Positions 1 to 7,286 of a stretch of DNA of 64,000 nt are shown piece after piece. Made by a program: the position numbers and the translations under genes. Below the pieces are notes generated by a model. That model searched no databases, was not told the DNA's origin, and saw only the letters and a list, made by a program, of their open reading frames with translations. Positions within the stretch are counted from its first letter, which is position 1; each line of letters begins with the position of its first letter. The stretch is taken from the NCBI GenBank assembly GCA_002457315.1, contig NTKI01000003.1:37185-101184 (forward strand), written 5' to 3'. This DNA comes from Rhodothermaeota bacterium MED-G19 (lineage in GTDB: Bacteria; Bacteroidota; Bacteroidia; Cytophagales; MED-G16).

Positions 1-1
1 A

Positions 2-631
2 TTAGCACTAGGTAATTTTAAAGAATTAAATATTGTTCTCAAGGGAGATGTGGACGGGTCTATTGAAGCTCTTTCAGATTCAATGGAAAAACTTTCAACA
101 GATGAAATCTCCGTGAATATTATTCATAGGGCAGTTGGTCAAATTACTGAATCAGATGTATTACTAGCTTCAGCATCTGACGCTATAATTATAGGTTTTC
201 AAGTCAGACCTTCCGTTAACGCAAGAACTCTGGCAGAGAAAGAAGGAATAGATATCAGAATGTATTCAATAATTTATGAGGCAATTACCGAGATTAAAAG
301 TGCAATGGAAGGTATGTTAGAGCCAACAGAAGAAGAGAAAATTACCGGTAATGTTGAGGTAAGAGAAGTATATAAAATATCAAAAATCGGGACTATAGCA
401 GGATGCTATGTGACAAATGGTAGTATAATTAGAAAAAACAAGATTAGGTTGATTAGAGATGGAATTGTTATATTCACAGGTAAAATAAAACAATTGAAGA
501 GGTTTAAAGAAGATGCAAATGAAGTGAAAAACGGATATGAGTGTGGTATTAGCATTGAAGATTATAATGATATAAAAGTTGGAGATACAATAGAATCATT
601 TGAAATAAAAGAGATAAAAAGAAAACTTTAA
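2..631 (+). CDS. infB: Translation initiation factor IF-2, C-terminal part
   Basis: This is the 3' end of infB; the reading frame is open from base 2, so the gene begins before the window. IF-2 is the GTPase that brings initiator fMet-tRNA to the 30S subunit and promotes subunit joining. The visible part starts in domain III with the [12 protein letters not shown] motif, and continues through the stretch ending in GFQVRP and the C-terminal beta-barrel domain ([39 protein letters not shown]) that binds the fMet-tRNA. The G domain lies outside. The GTG at base 50 is only an internal valine codon. The gene is followed 11 bases later by a DksA-like gene on the same strand. Confidence 0.96.
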   Translation, partial: LALGNFKELNIVLKGDVDGSIEALSDSMEKLSTDEISVNIIHRAVGQITESDVLLASASDAIIIGFQVRPSVNARTLAEKEGIDIRMYSIIYEAITEIKSAMEGMLEPTEEEKITGNVEVREVYKISKIGTIAGCYVTNGSIIRKNKIRLIRDGIVIFTGKIKQLKRFKEDANEVKNGYECGISIEDYNDIKVGDTIESFEIKEIKRKL

Positions 632-642
632 ATTTGAGGATT

Positions 643-1026
643 ATGGTAAAGAAAGAGAAAACAAAATACACAGCTTCAGAGTTAGAAAAATTTGAAAAGC
701 TAATTTTGGAAAAAATGGAGAGTGCCCAGAAAGAGCTTGACTTTATTAGAGAATCTTTACAAAGGAGCAATTTATCAGGGACTGACTCAACTCAAGGTGC
801 ACTTAAAACTCTTGAAGATGGTGCAGATACAATGGAAAAAGAAAGTTTAAGTCAACTTGCTGGAAGACAGCAAAAGTTTATTACAAACTTAGAAAAAGCT
901 CTAATTAGAATTAAAAATGGAACTTACGGTATATGCAAAGACACAGGGAATTTAATTGATAAAAAAAGATTAAGAGCTGTTCCACACGCAACACAATCTA
1001 TAGAAGCAAAATTAAATAGAGGGTAA
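643..1026 (+). CDS. DksA/TraR-family regulator with degenerate zinc finger
   Basis: A 127-residue protein of the DksA/TraR family, which acts in the secondary channel of RNA polymerase. A coiled-coil N-terminal half (about residues 5-60) is followed by the C-terminal finger region GTYGICKDTGNLIDKKRLRAVPHATQSIEAK. Classical DksA has four zinc-binding cysteines there; only one Cys is left. As I remember them, Bacteroidota homologues share this loss, so it is probably a lineage trait rather than damage. I chose ATG 643 over the in-frame TTG at 634 because ATG is the better start and both lie just after the infB stop. It probably forms an operon with infB and scpB. Confidence 0.85.
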   Translation: MVKKEKTKYTASELEKFEKLILEKMESAQKELDFIRESLQRSNLSGTDSTQGALKTLEDGADTMEKESLSQLAGRQQKFITNLEKALIRIKNGTYGICKDTGNLIDKKRLRAVPHATQSIEAKLNRG

Positions 1027-1028
1027 AA

Positions 1029-1592
1029 TTGAGTTCATTAGAATCAAAGATTGAATCATTAATTTTTTGTTCACCAAAACCTATCAAAGTAAGTGATATA
1101 ATTAAAACATTTTCAGAATGTGAAAAAGCAGATTATTCTGAAAAAAAAATTTCAGAGAATATTGAAAGTTTAATTAAAAAATATAAAAATGATAAGTTTT
1201 CTTTTGAGATAATAGAGTCTGGGGGTGGTTTTCAATTTTTAACAAAAAGAGATTATTCTAGATTAAACGAAATATTACTTAAACAACAATCAAGAAGACG
1301 TCTTTCTATATCAGCACTAGAAACATTATCAATAATAGCATATAAACAACCTGTCACAAAATCAGAAATTGAAAAAATAAGAGGCGTTAACTGCGATTAT
1401 ACTATTCAAAAATTATTAGATAAAGAGTTAATAAGAATAGATGGAAAATCAGATAAAGTTGGAAGACCACTTATATACTCAACAAGTGAAAAGTTTATGG
1501 ATTATTTTGGAATAAATAGTCTTGAGCAGTTACCTACAATAAAAGATTTCCAAAAGGAGGAAAATTCTATAGGTGATGAAGAAGAAGCCTGA
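1029..1592 (+). CDS. scpB: Segregation and condensation protein ScpB
   Basis: ScpB binds ScpA as a dimer and is part of the SMC condensin complex that compacts and segregates the chromosome. The 187-residue product has the expected two winged-helix modules: the start SLESKIESLIFCSPKPIKVSDI, and the central LSISALETLSIIAYKQPVTKSEIEKIRGVNCDYTIQKLL-type signature, typical of the family (written here in part only by its key blocks: ALETL, IIAYKQP, RGV). The best start is TTG 1029, two bases after the upstream stop, because family members start at this point and no ATG is near. The 3' end overlaps the next gene by 17 bases. Confidence 0.93.
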   Translation: MSSLESKIESLIFCSPKPIKVSDIIKTFSECEKADYSEKKISENIESLIKKYKNDKFSFEIIESGGGFQFLTKRDYSRLNEILLKQQSRRRLSISALETLSIIAYKQPVTKSEIEKIRGVNCDYTIQKLLDKELIRIDGKSDKVGRPLIYSTSEKFMDYFGINSLEQLPTIKDFQKEENSIGDEEEA

Positions 1593-2295
1593 TTCACAAT
1601 CAATCCGTCTAAATAAATTTATATCTCTTTCAGGATATTGCACTCGCAGAAATGCAGATGAACTTATAAGTAAGGGAAGGGTCAAAGTAAATGGGACAAA
1701 GTGTACCAAACTTGGAATAAAAGTTGATATAAACGACATTGTTATAGTAGATAAAAAAGAAATAATTTATGGAGAAAAACTTTATATTTTATTAAATAAG
1801 CCTCAAGGGTTTTCAACTAATATTAAAGACGAAGGGAAAAGAGTATTTGATTTATTAAAAAAATTTAAAGAAAAGTTATTTTCTTTTGGAGAGTTAGATA
1901 AAAAATCTATGGGCCTTTTATTACTAACAAATGATAATGATTTAATAAAAAAACTAACATCAAAGTCAAGTGCTTTAAAAAATATTTACAGTGTGTGTGT
2001 AGATAAGGCAATAAAAGAAAGTGAAATTAATCTAATTAAATCAGGATTAATTATTGATAACAAAAAAGTCATACCACAAAAAATCATAAAGTTAGAAGAA
2101 GAAAATAAAGTCGGACTAGAAATAAACTCTGAGGATGATATAGCTATAAAAAAAATATTTGAAAAATTAAATTTTAAAATATCAAAGTTAGATAGAGTTG
2201 TCTTTGGACCATTGACAAAAAAAGATTTACCAAGAGGGAAATGGAGAAAGCTAAAACATAATGAAGTAAGAAATCTAAAATCTTTTATAAATTAA
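1576..2295 (+). CDS. rluB: RsuA/RluB-family rRNA pseudouridine synthase
   Basis: This enzyme isomerises a uridine of rRNA to pseudouridine. Residues about 10-60 form the S4 RNA-binding domain (RLNKFISLSGYCTRRNADELI, KVNGTK), followed by the synthase domain. The active-site block reads GELDKKSMGLLLLTND. The catalytic Asp is present, but the Arg normally before Leu-Asp (GRLD) is Glu and the usual Thr is Ser. A downstream block (LDRVVFGPLTKKDLPRGKWRKL) fits the RluB/RsuA C-terminus. The ATG at 1576 is preferred over GTG 1573. The start overlaps scpB, a pairing common in Bacteroidota. The exact target base cannot be told from sequence, so the symbol is tentative. Confidence 0.85.
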   Translation: MKKKPDSQSIRLNKFISLSGYCTRRNADELISKGRVKVNGTKCTKLGIKVDINDIVIVDKKEIIYGEKLYILLNKPQGFSTNIKDEGKRVFDLLKKFKEKLFSFGELDKKSMGLLLLTNDNDLIKKLTSKSSALKNIYSVCVDKAIKESEINLIKSGLIIDNKKVIPQKIIKLEEENKVGLEINSEDDIAIKKIFEKLNFKISKLDRVVFGPLTKKDLPRGKWRKLKHNEVRNLKSFIN

Positions 2296-4694
2296 TTTTC
2301 AGTATAATCAGATATCATAGATCTAATATATTTGAGGTGACTTACTGAAGAAAAATCATTAGTCTTCTTGATTTTTATTTTAATTTTTTTATCTAAGTTG
2401 ATAATTTCACCAAGCACTATTGATCTAATATCTGATGATTTGAAGTCTATATTTACTCCAAATCTTTTATAATAAGAGGACTGACTCTTATCATTTGTCA
2501 TTATATCAACCAATAAGTTAATATATGTTTTTTGTAAGTTTCTTCTATAAACTTTAATGGGGTCGGAACTTAACATGTCTCCCCATAAACTCAAATTAAG
2601 ATCTTCTATCATGTTATTAATTGAGTATGAATTATTTCTATTTATTGCTTCATTCTCTAACATCCTAGCAAGCCTAGAATAATCAAATAGTCTATTTAAT
2701 GCATAGGTCTGCGCAGACCTCACTCTTTCCAAGGCTCCAATGTTTTCTATTTTATATAACACCTCTTGATCAACCAACCAATCTAGGGAAACAAAAACGT
2801 GATCATTTAAAAACTTAACCGCTTTCTTTTGAATACTTTTTGGAACATGCGCATATACATTTCCTTCTTGATCATTGCTTTTTAAGTCTTCATAAATTCC
2901 TCCTACATTTGTTGAAACATGACCAATATATCTCCTAAATTGAGAGAACACATTTAAATAAAGTTCTTTAAGGTCATCATAGTTTTTCCCTTCTTCATAG
3001 GTCCACTCTATCAGATTGGGAACTATCCTCTTTAGGTTTAAAATTCCATAATAGCTAGCTTCCATATTATCACTCCCAATTGATTCAGTTTGAGATCTTG
3101 GATCTATTCCATTTGAATAACCAAACCAATAATCATAATTAGATGATTTGTTTTTTATCCACTCATTAAGAGTTTCTCTTTCAGATTCTTTATCTGCCTT
3201 ATCAAAATAAGAATACCCCCACTTTACAGACCAAATATCATACTCACCCACCATAGGATAAAAGTTTTTCACTCCATCACCTGGCTGAGCAACATAATTA
3301 AATCTAGCATAATCCATTATTGAAGGAGCTACACCGTGTGAAGATGTAAAAGAGGGAGACCTAAGGCTATCAACAGAATATGCAAAGCTTGATCCCATAT
3401 TATGGGGTAATCCAATAGTATGACCAACTTCATGAGCAGAAACAAATCTTATAAGTTGACCCATTACCTCATCTTCAAATTTAACACCTCTTGACTTTTG
3501 ATTTACAGCAGAAGTTTGTATTAAATACCAGTTTCGTAGAAGATTCATTACATTATGGTACCATCCAATATCACTCTCCAAAATTTCACCTGTTCTAGGA
3601 TCAGCTGTATGGGGTCCATATGCATTCTGAATGTCAGAAGCATAATATCTTATCACTGAATATCTTACGTCTTCAGGACTCCAATCAGGGTCTTCTTCTT
3701 TAGTTGGAGGGTACTTACATAAAATAGCATTTTTAAATCCGGCAGCCTCAAACGCAATTTGCCAATCTTCAACTCCCTGTTTTAAATATTTTCTCCATTT
3801 TACCGGAGTTGAGGGATCAATATAATAAACTATAGGTTTAACTGGCTCAACCAATTCTCCTCTATTATATGCTTCTATATCTTTAGGAATTAATTTCCAT
3901 CTTCTAATATAGGATGTTGATTTTGCCTTTTGTTCATCTAAACCGTAATCCGTTTGTGATTGAGAAAAATAACCTACTCTTTTGTCTAAAAATCTAGGTT
4001 GCATTTTATTTTCCGGAAGGATAATCATAGAATTATTTACTTCTAAACTAATAGTTTGAGAGTTTCTTTGAGAAGGAGGTTCAGTAGAGATGTAAGTCAA
4101 CACATTTCTAACCTCTATATTTTTTGGAAAACTTTTAACAGATTCCACAAAAGATCTTTTTTTATCTAAAGACGTAATCTTTAGACTTTTTCTTCTAAAC
4201 TGAGGGAAACCTAAAGCTTTAATGTCTGTTGTAAAAAGAGGTGTGACATTAATTAGTATAGAACTATCAGATGGATTGTATGCTTCAATTTCAAATGATG
4301 AAAGTATAGGTTCAAAGTTTGAATTTTTAACAGACTCATAAATAGGAAGTGTGTCATTTGCAATATTTTCGTAACTAACAACTCTAAGTAATATTTTATC
4401 ATATTTTTTCTGCCACCTAAGTACCTGAGAGTTAATTTTTTGACCACCATAACCAATTCCGTTCGATGTTTTAGCAATCCTTGTTACCATCAACATCTCT
4501 TTACCAAGTAACGAACTCGGTATCTCATAGTACACTTTTTGGTTATTTTGATGAACTTTGAAAAGCCCATCATCAGTTACAAACTCATCGTTAATAATTT
4601 CTTCGTAAGACTTCTTCTTACTTTCTTTTTCATCTTTCTTTTGAGCAGATAATGTTGACGAGATCATTATGAGACTTAGTAATAAATATTTCAT
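2292..4694 (-). CDS. Secreted zinc-dependent metalloprotease (DUF5117/DUF5118 type)
   Basis: An 800-residue exported protease. The signal peptide MKYLLLSLIMISSTLSA begins at ATG 4694; the open frame runs 26 codons further upstream, but the signal peptide fixes this start. The metzincin-type zinc site HEVGHTIGLPH is at about residues 421-431 (three His ligands, catalytic Glu), with the Met-turn-like SIMDYARFNYVAQPGD downstream. The N-terminal third resembles the DUF5118/DUF5117 regions of the Bacteroidota family; the C-terminal part is helical. It probably acts in the periplasm or outside the cell on peptides of unknown nature. Its 3' end meets the pseudouridine synthase gene tail to tail with a 4-base overlap. 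Confidence 0.85.
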   Translation of the reverse strand: MKYLLLSLIMISSTLSAQKKDEKESKKKSYEEIINDEFVTDDGLFKVHQNNQKVYYEIPSSLLGKEMLMVTRIAKTSNGIGYGGQKINSQVLRWQKKYDKILLRVVSYENIANDTLPIYESVKNSNFEPILSSFEIEAYNPSDSSILINVTPLFTTDIKALGFPQFRRKSLKITSLDKKRSFVESVKSFPKNIEVRNVLTYISTEPPSQRNSQTISLEVNNSMIILPENKMQPRFLDKRVGYFSQSQTDYGLDEQKAKSTSYIRRWKLIPKDIEAYNRGELVEPVKPIVYYIDPSTPVKWRKYLKQGVEDWQIAFEAAGFKNAILCKYPPTKEEDPDWSPEDVRYSVIRYYASDIQNAYGPHTADPRTGEILESDIGWYHNVMNLLRNWYLIQTSAVNQKSRGVKFEDEVMGQLIRFVSAHEVGHTIGLPHNMGSSFAYSVDSLRSPSFTSSHGVAPSIMDYARFNYVAQPGDGVKNFYPMVGEYDIWSVKWGYSYFDKADKESERETLNEWIKNKSSNYDYWFGYSNGIDPRSQTESIGSDNMEASYYGILNLKRIVPNLIEWTYEEGKNYDDLKELYLNVFSQFRRYIGHVSTNVGGIYEDLKSNDQEGNVYAHVPKSIQKKAVKFLNDHVFVSLDWLVDQEVLYKIENIGALERVRSAQTYALNRLFDYSRLARMLENEAINRNNSYSINNMIEDLNLSLWGDMLSSDPIKVYRRNLQKTYINLLVDIMTNDKSQSSYYKRFGVNIDFKSSDIRSIVLGEIINLDKKIKIKIKKTNDFSSVSHLKYIRSMISDYTEN

Positions 4695-4723
4695 GACATT
4701 GGTTAAGTTGATTTTGTATTTAA

Positions 4724-4756
4724 TAAAAGTATATAAAATAAATTCAAAGGACAAAA
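4724..4756 (-). promoter_or_regulatory. Putative Bacteroidota promoter of the metalloprotease gene
   Basis: On the minus strand TTTTG (4752-4756) is followed after 20 bases by TACTTTTA (4724-4731). This is close to the TTTG-N19-21-TAnnTTTG consensus, with the last base deviating. It lies about 30 bases upstream of the chosen protease start, which supports that start. Confidence 0.4.
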
Positions 4757-4763
4757 GAGTAAG

Positions 4764-4845
4764 GTGAGACATAATGTCTCACAATAGTTATATTATGTCT
4801 CACAATAGTTATATTTATATAAAATATTAAGTCTCATGGGACATA
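4764..4845. repeat. Palindrome and 21-bp tandem duplication before the nagB fusion
   Basis: GTGAGACAT (4764-4772) and ATGTCTCAC (4774-4782) form a perfect inverted repeat around one base. The 21 bases at 4774-4794, which include the right arm, are repeated perfectly at 4795-4815. A degenerate copy, GTCTCATGGGAC, covers 4831-4842, and the predicted start codon (4836) lies inside it. Repeated half-sites in both orientations in a divergent promoter region look like an operator; leftover ends of a mobile element are an alternative. This is inference only. Confidence 0.6.
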
Positions 4846-7067
4846 AAATAAAGATTAACTCTAACCCCTTAAGATCATTTTGCTATTACAACAGCAACGG
4901 CAAACGAATAAAAGTATATAATGGCAAGCAGTTTAATGAAGATCTATATCCAAACAAAGAAAAAGATCTTATTAAAAGAACAGCTCTACTAAAAAGACTA
5001 AAAAACATAATTGACTTCAATTTAGGAATATCAAAATCAAATAAAAATCAAAGAAGAAGAAGGTCAGACAACCTGTATGACCAGAGTGTTTTTAAGGAAA
5101 GAATAGCAATAGAGCTTTATGAACATCCAAAATTTGGCTCCAACGCAGCGGCAAACGAAATAGCGAATTTGATTAAAGAAAAACAAAAGAATAATAAGAA
5201 TTGTGTATTAGGTTTAGCTACAGGATCCTCTCCTATTTCAATTTATGAAGAACTTGTCAGAATGCACAAAGAAGAAAACTTAAGCTTCCATAATGTGATT
5301 ACATTCAACTTAGATGAATATCTCCCAATGGATCCAAACTCCATACATAGCTACCATAAATTTATGTTTGAAAACCTTTTTGATCACATAGACATAGACC
5401 CGAATAATATTAATATTCCAAACGGAAATATTGATTCAGATAAAACTGAAAAACATTGTGTCGAATTTGAAAATAAAATTAAAAAGGAAGGGGGTTTAGA
5501 CTTTCAACTTCTTGGGATTGGCAGAAATGGACACATAGGCTTTAATGAACCCGGATCCATTGAATCCTCAGTAACCAGAAAAGTTAAAATAGAGATAACT
5601 ACAAGATTTGATGCCGCAAGTGAATTTGGAGGAATAAATAATGTCCCTAAGGATGCTATTTCTATGGGTATAAGAACCATAATGAGCGCAAAAAGAGTAG
5701 TGCTGGTAGCTTGGGGTGATGGTAAAGCTAAAGTTGTAAAAAAAGCAGTAGAAGAAGAGGAAAACGAATTGGTGCCGGCTTCATTCTTACAAACACATCC
5801 TAATTGTCTCTTTGTTTTAGATAAAGAATCATCATCACAACTTAACAGGATGAACTGTCCATGGGTTTTTACAGATATCACAAAAAAACCATCATCTATA
5901 CTTAGTTCTACTATTATTGGATGGACAGATTTTAATATCAAAAAAGCAGTTATATGGTTAAGTATCAAAAAAAACAAATCCATATTACAGTTAACAGACG
6001 AGGACTATCAGGAAAATGGAATGGGAGGAATTTTTGAAAAATATGTGTCAGCATATGAGACAAACATTAAAGTTTTCAACATGATTCAAAACACAATCAC
6101 GGGTTGGCCTGGGGGGAAACCTAACGCCGATGACGCAGGAAGACCAGAAAGAGCAAAACCTTCAAAAAAAAGAGTTTTAATTTTTTCTCCTCACCCAGAT
6201 GATGACGTAATATCTATGGGAGGAACCTTTGAAAGATTAATTAAACAAGGGCATGAAGTTCATGTGGCGTATAACACATCAGGAAACATAGCAGTAAATG
6301 ACAATAATGTATTAGAAATAACTGAACTTATACAGAGACTAGTTACTAGCTTATCCCCTAAAGAACTAAATACACTAATGAGCGATGGAAAAAATAAATT
6401 GGGAAAAAACCATATTATATGGGCAAGAAACTTCCATAAAAGCATATCTGGCCTATTAATGGAAAAGATTGATGTTGATGGTTTTAAAATCGTAAATCAA
6501 GTTAAAGGTATAATTAGAAAATCTGAAGCGTATCAAGCGTGTCAATATCTTGGTTTAAAAAATGAAGAGAACATACACTATTTAGATATGCCATTTTATC
6601 AAACAGGAACCATTAAAAAGAAAGATATATCAGATGAAGATATAAAGATTGTTCAGAATTTAATTACAAAAATAAAACCACATCAAATATATGCAGCAGG
6701 AGATTTAAGTGATCCTCACGGAACACATAGACTTTGTTTAAGATCAATATATAGAGCAATAGACAATTTAAAATCAAAATTATTTATGAAAGACTGTTAT
6801 GTGTGGTTATACCGGGGAGCTTGGAATGAATGGAAAGTGTATGATATTGATATGTCGGTACCACTTAGCCCTGAGCAAGTAATAAAAAAACGAAGAGCTA
6901 TATTTAAGCATCAATCACAGAAAGATGGAATAGTGTTCCCTGGGGAAGATGTAAGGGAATTTTGGCAAAGAGCAGAAGACAGAAATAAGAATACAGCAGA
7001 ATTTTTTTCTAAACTAGGGTTTGCAAAATACAGTGCCATGGAAGGATTTAAAAGGTATAGATTTTAA
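4836..7067 (+). CDS. nagB: Glucosamine-6-phosphate deaminase fused to LmbE/PIG-L domain, with N-terminal extension
   Basis: The deaminase domain (about residues 85-345) converts glucosamine-6-phosphate to fructose-6-phosphate and ammonia in amino-sugar catabolism. It shows LGLATGSSPISIYEELV, FNLDEYLPM near 158 and GIGRNGHIGFNEPG near 226; the active-site His and Glu are present, while the Asp of the E. coli DGHIAFNEP block is Asn. A second domain (about 446-743) is LmbE/PIG-L deacetylase-like with SPHPDDD and SDPHGTHR zinc motifs. This two-domain layout is usual in Bacteroidota, at about 640-670 residues. Here some 75 extra residues precede it, rich in Lys/Arg and resembling the N-terminus of flavobacterial tyrosine recombinases. 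No ATG lies between 4836 and the conserved region. A terminator follows. Confidence 0.88.
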   Translation: MGHKIKINSNPLRSFCYYNSNGKRIKVYNGKQFNEDLYPNKEKDLIKRTALLKRLKNIIDFNLGISKSNKNQRRRRSDNLYDQSVFKERIAIELYEHPKFGSNAAANEIANLIKEKQKNNKNCVLGLATGSSPISIYEELVRMHKEENLSFHNVITFNLDEYLPMDPNSIHSYHKFMFENLFDHIDIDPNNINIPNGNIDSDKTEKHCVEFENKIKKEGGLDFQLLGIGRNGHIGFNEPGSIESSVTRKVKIEITTRFDAASEFGGINNVPKDAISMGIRTIMSAKRVVLVAWGDGKAKVVKKAVEEEENELVPASFLQTHPNCLFVLDKESSSQLNRMNCPWVFTDITKKPSSILSSTIIGWTDFNIKKAVIWLSIKKNKSILQLTDEDYQENGMGGIFEKYVSAYETNIKVFNMIQNTITGWPGGKPNADDAGRPERAKPSKKRVLIFSPHPDDDVISMGGTFERLIKQGHEVHVAYNTSGNIAVNDNNVLEITELIQRLVTSLSPKELNTLMSDGKNKLGKNHIIWARNFHKSISGLLMEKIDVDGFKIVNQVKGIIRKSEAYQACQYLGLKNEENIHYLDMPFYQTGTIKKKDISDEDIKIVQNLITKIKPHQIYAAGDLSDPHGTHRLCLRSIYRAIDNLKSKLFMKDCYVWLYRGAWNEWKVYDIDMSVPLSPEQVIKKRRAIFKHQSQKDGIVFPGEDVREFWQRAEDRNKNTAEFFSKLGFAKYSAMEGFKRYRF

Positions 7068-7084
7068 AAAGTTTGCAATTATAC

Positions 7085-7120
7085 AAACCCCCACTAAAAT
7101 GAGTGGGTTTATTTTTTTTG
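7085..7120 (+). terminator. Rho-independent terminator after nagB fusion
   Basis: CCCACT (7090-7095) pairs with AGTGGG (7102-7107) around a six-base loop. AAA/TTT pairs flank the stem across a two-C bulge, and an A plus eight T follow. The right arm and T run are directly repeated at 7120-7135, which suggests a local duplication. The stem could also slow transcription coming from tRNA-Phe on the other strand. Confidence 0.75.
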
Positions 7121-7134
7121 AGTGGGTTTATTTT

Positions 7135-7210
7135 TGGTGGTGCTGGGTGGACTCGAACCACCGACTCACGGATTTTCAGTCCGATGCTCTACCACCTGAG
7201 CTACAGCACC
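7135..7210 (-). tRNA. tRNA-Phe (GAA)
   Basis: The minus strand folds into a complete tRNA. The acceptor is GGTGCTG/CAGCACC, the D stem GCTC/GAGC, the anticodon loop CTGAAAA giving anticodon GAA, and the T arm GGTGG-TTCGAGT-CCACC. The discriminator is A, and CCA is encoded (7135-7137). It stands alone between two plus-strand genes and has its own promoter. Confidence 0.97.
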
Positions 7211-7224
7211 TCATGAAATATTTG

Positions 7225-7256
7225 CAAACCTAATTAAATAAACATTTCTCACAAAA
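7225..7256 (-). promoter_or_regulatory. Promoter of tRNA-Phe
   Basis: On the minus strand TTTTG (7252-7256) is followed after exactly 19 bases by TAGGTTTG (7225-7232), a full match to the Bacteroidota -33/-7 consensus. Transcription would start a few bases before the tRNA 5' end at 7210. Confidence 0.75.
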
Positions 7257-7286
7257 TTATTATTTTTGAATTTGAACAATTAAAAA

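Noticed and set aside
634..642. TTG at 634 as start of the DksA-like gene
   Set aside because: ATG at 643 is in frame, closer to the family start and a stronger start codon.
4695..4772. Longer N-terminus for the metalloprotease from an ATG at 4772
   Set aside because: It would bury the signal peptide behind 26 residues, and the promoter-like elements at 4724-4756 lie downstream of that ATG.
5504..5983. 159-residue minus-strand open frame inside nagB
   Set aside because: It lies wholly opposite a strongly conserved coding region; a shadow frame.
7021..7233. 70-residue plus-strand open frame running from the end of nagB over the tRNA
   Set aside because: It crosses a terminator and the antisense of tRNA-Phe and has no protein-like features.
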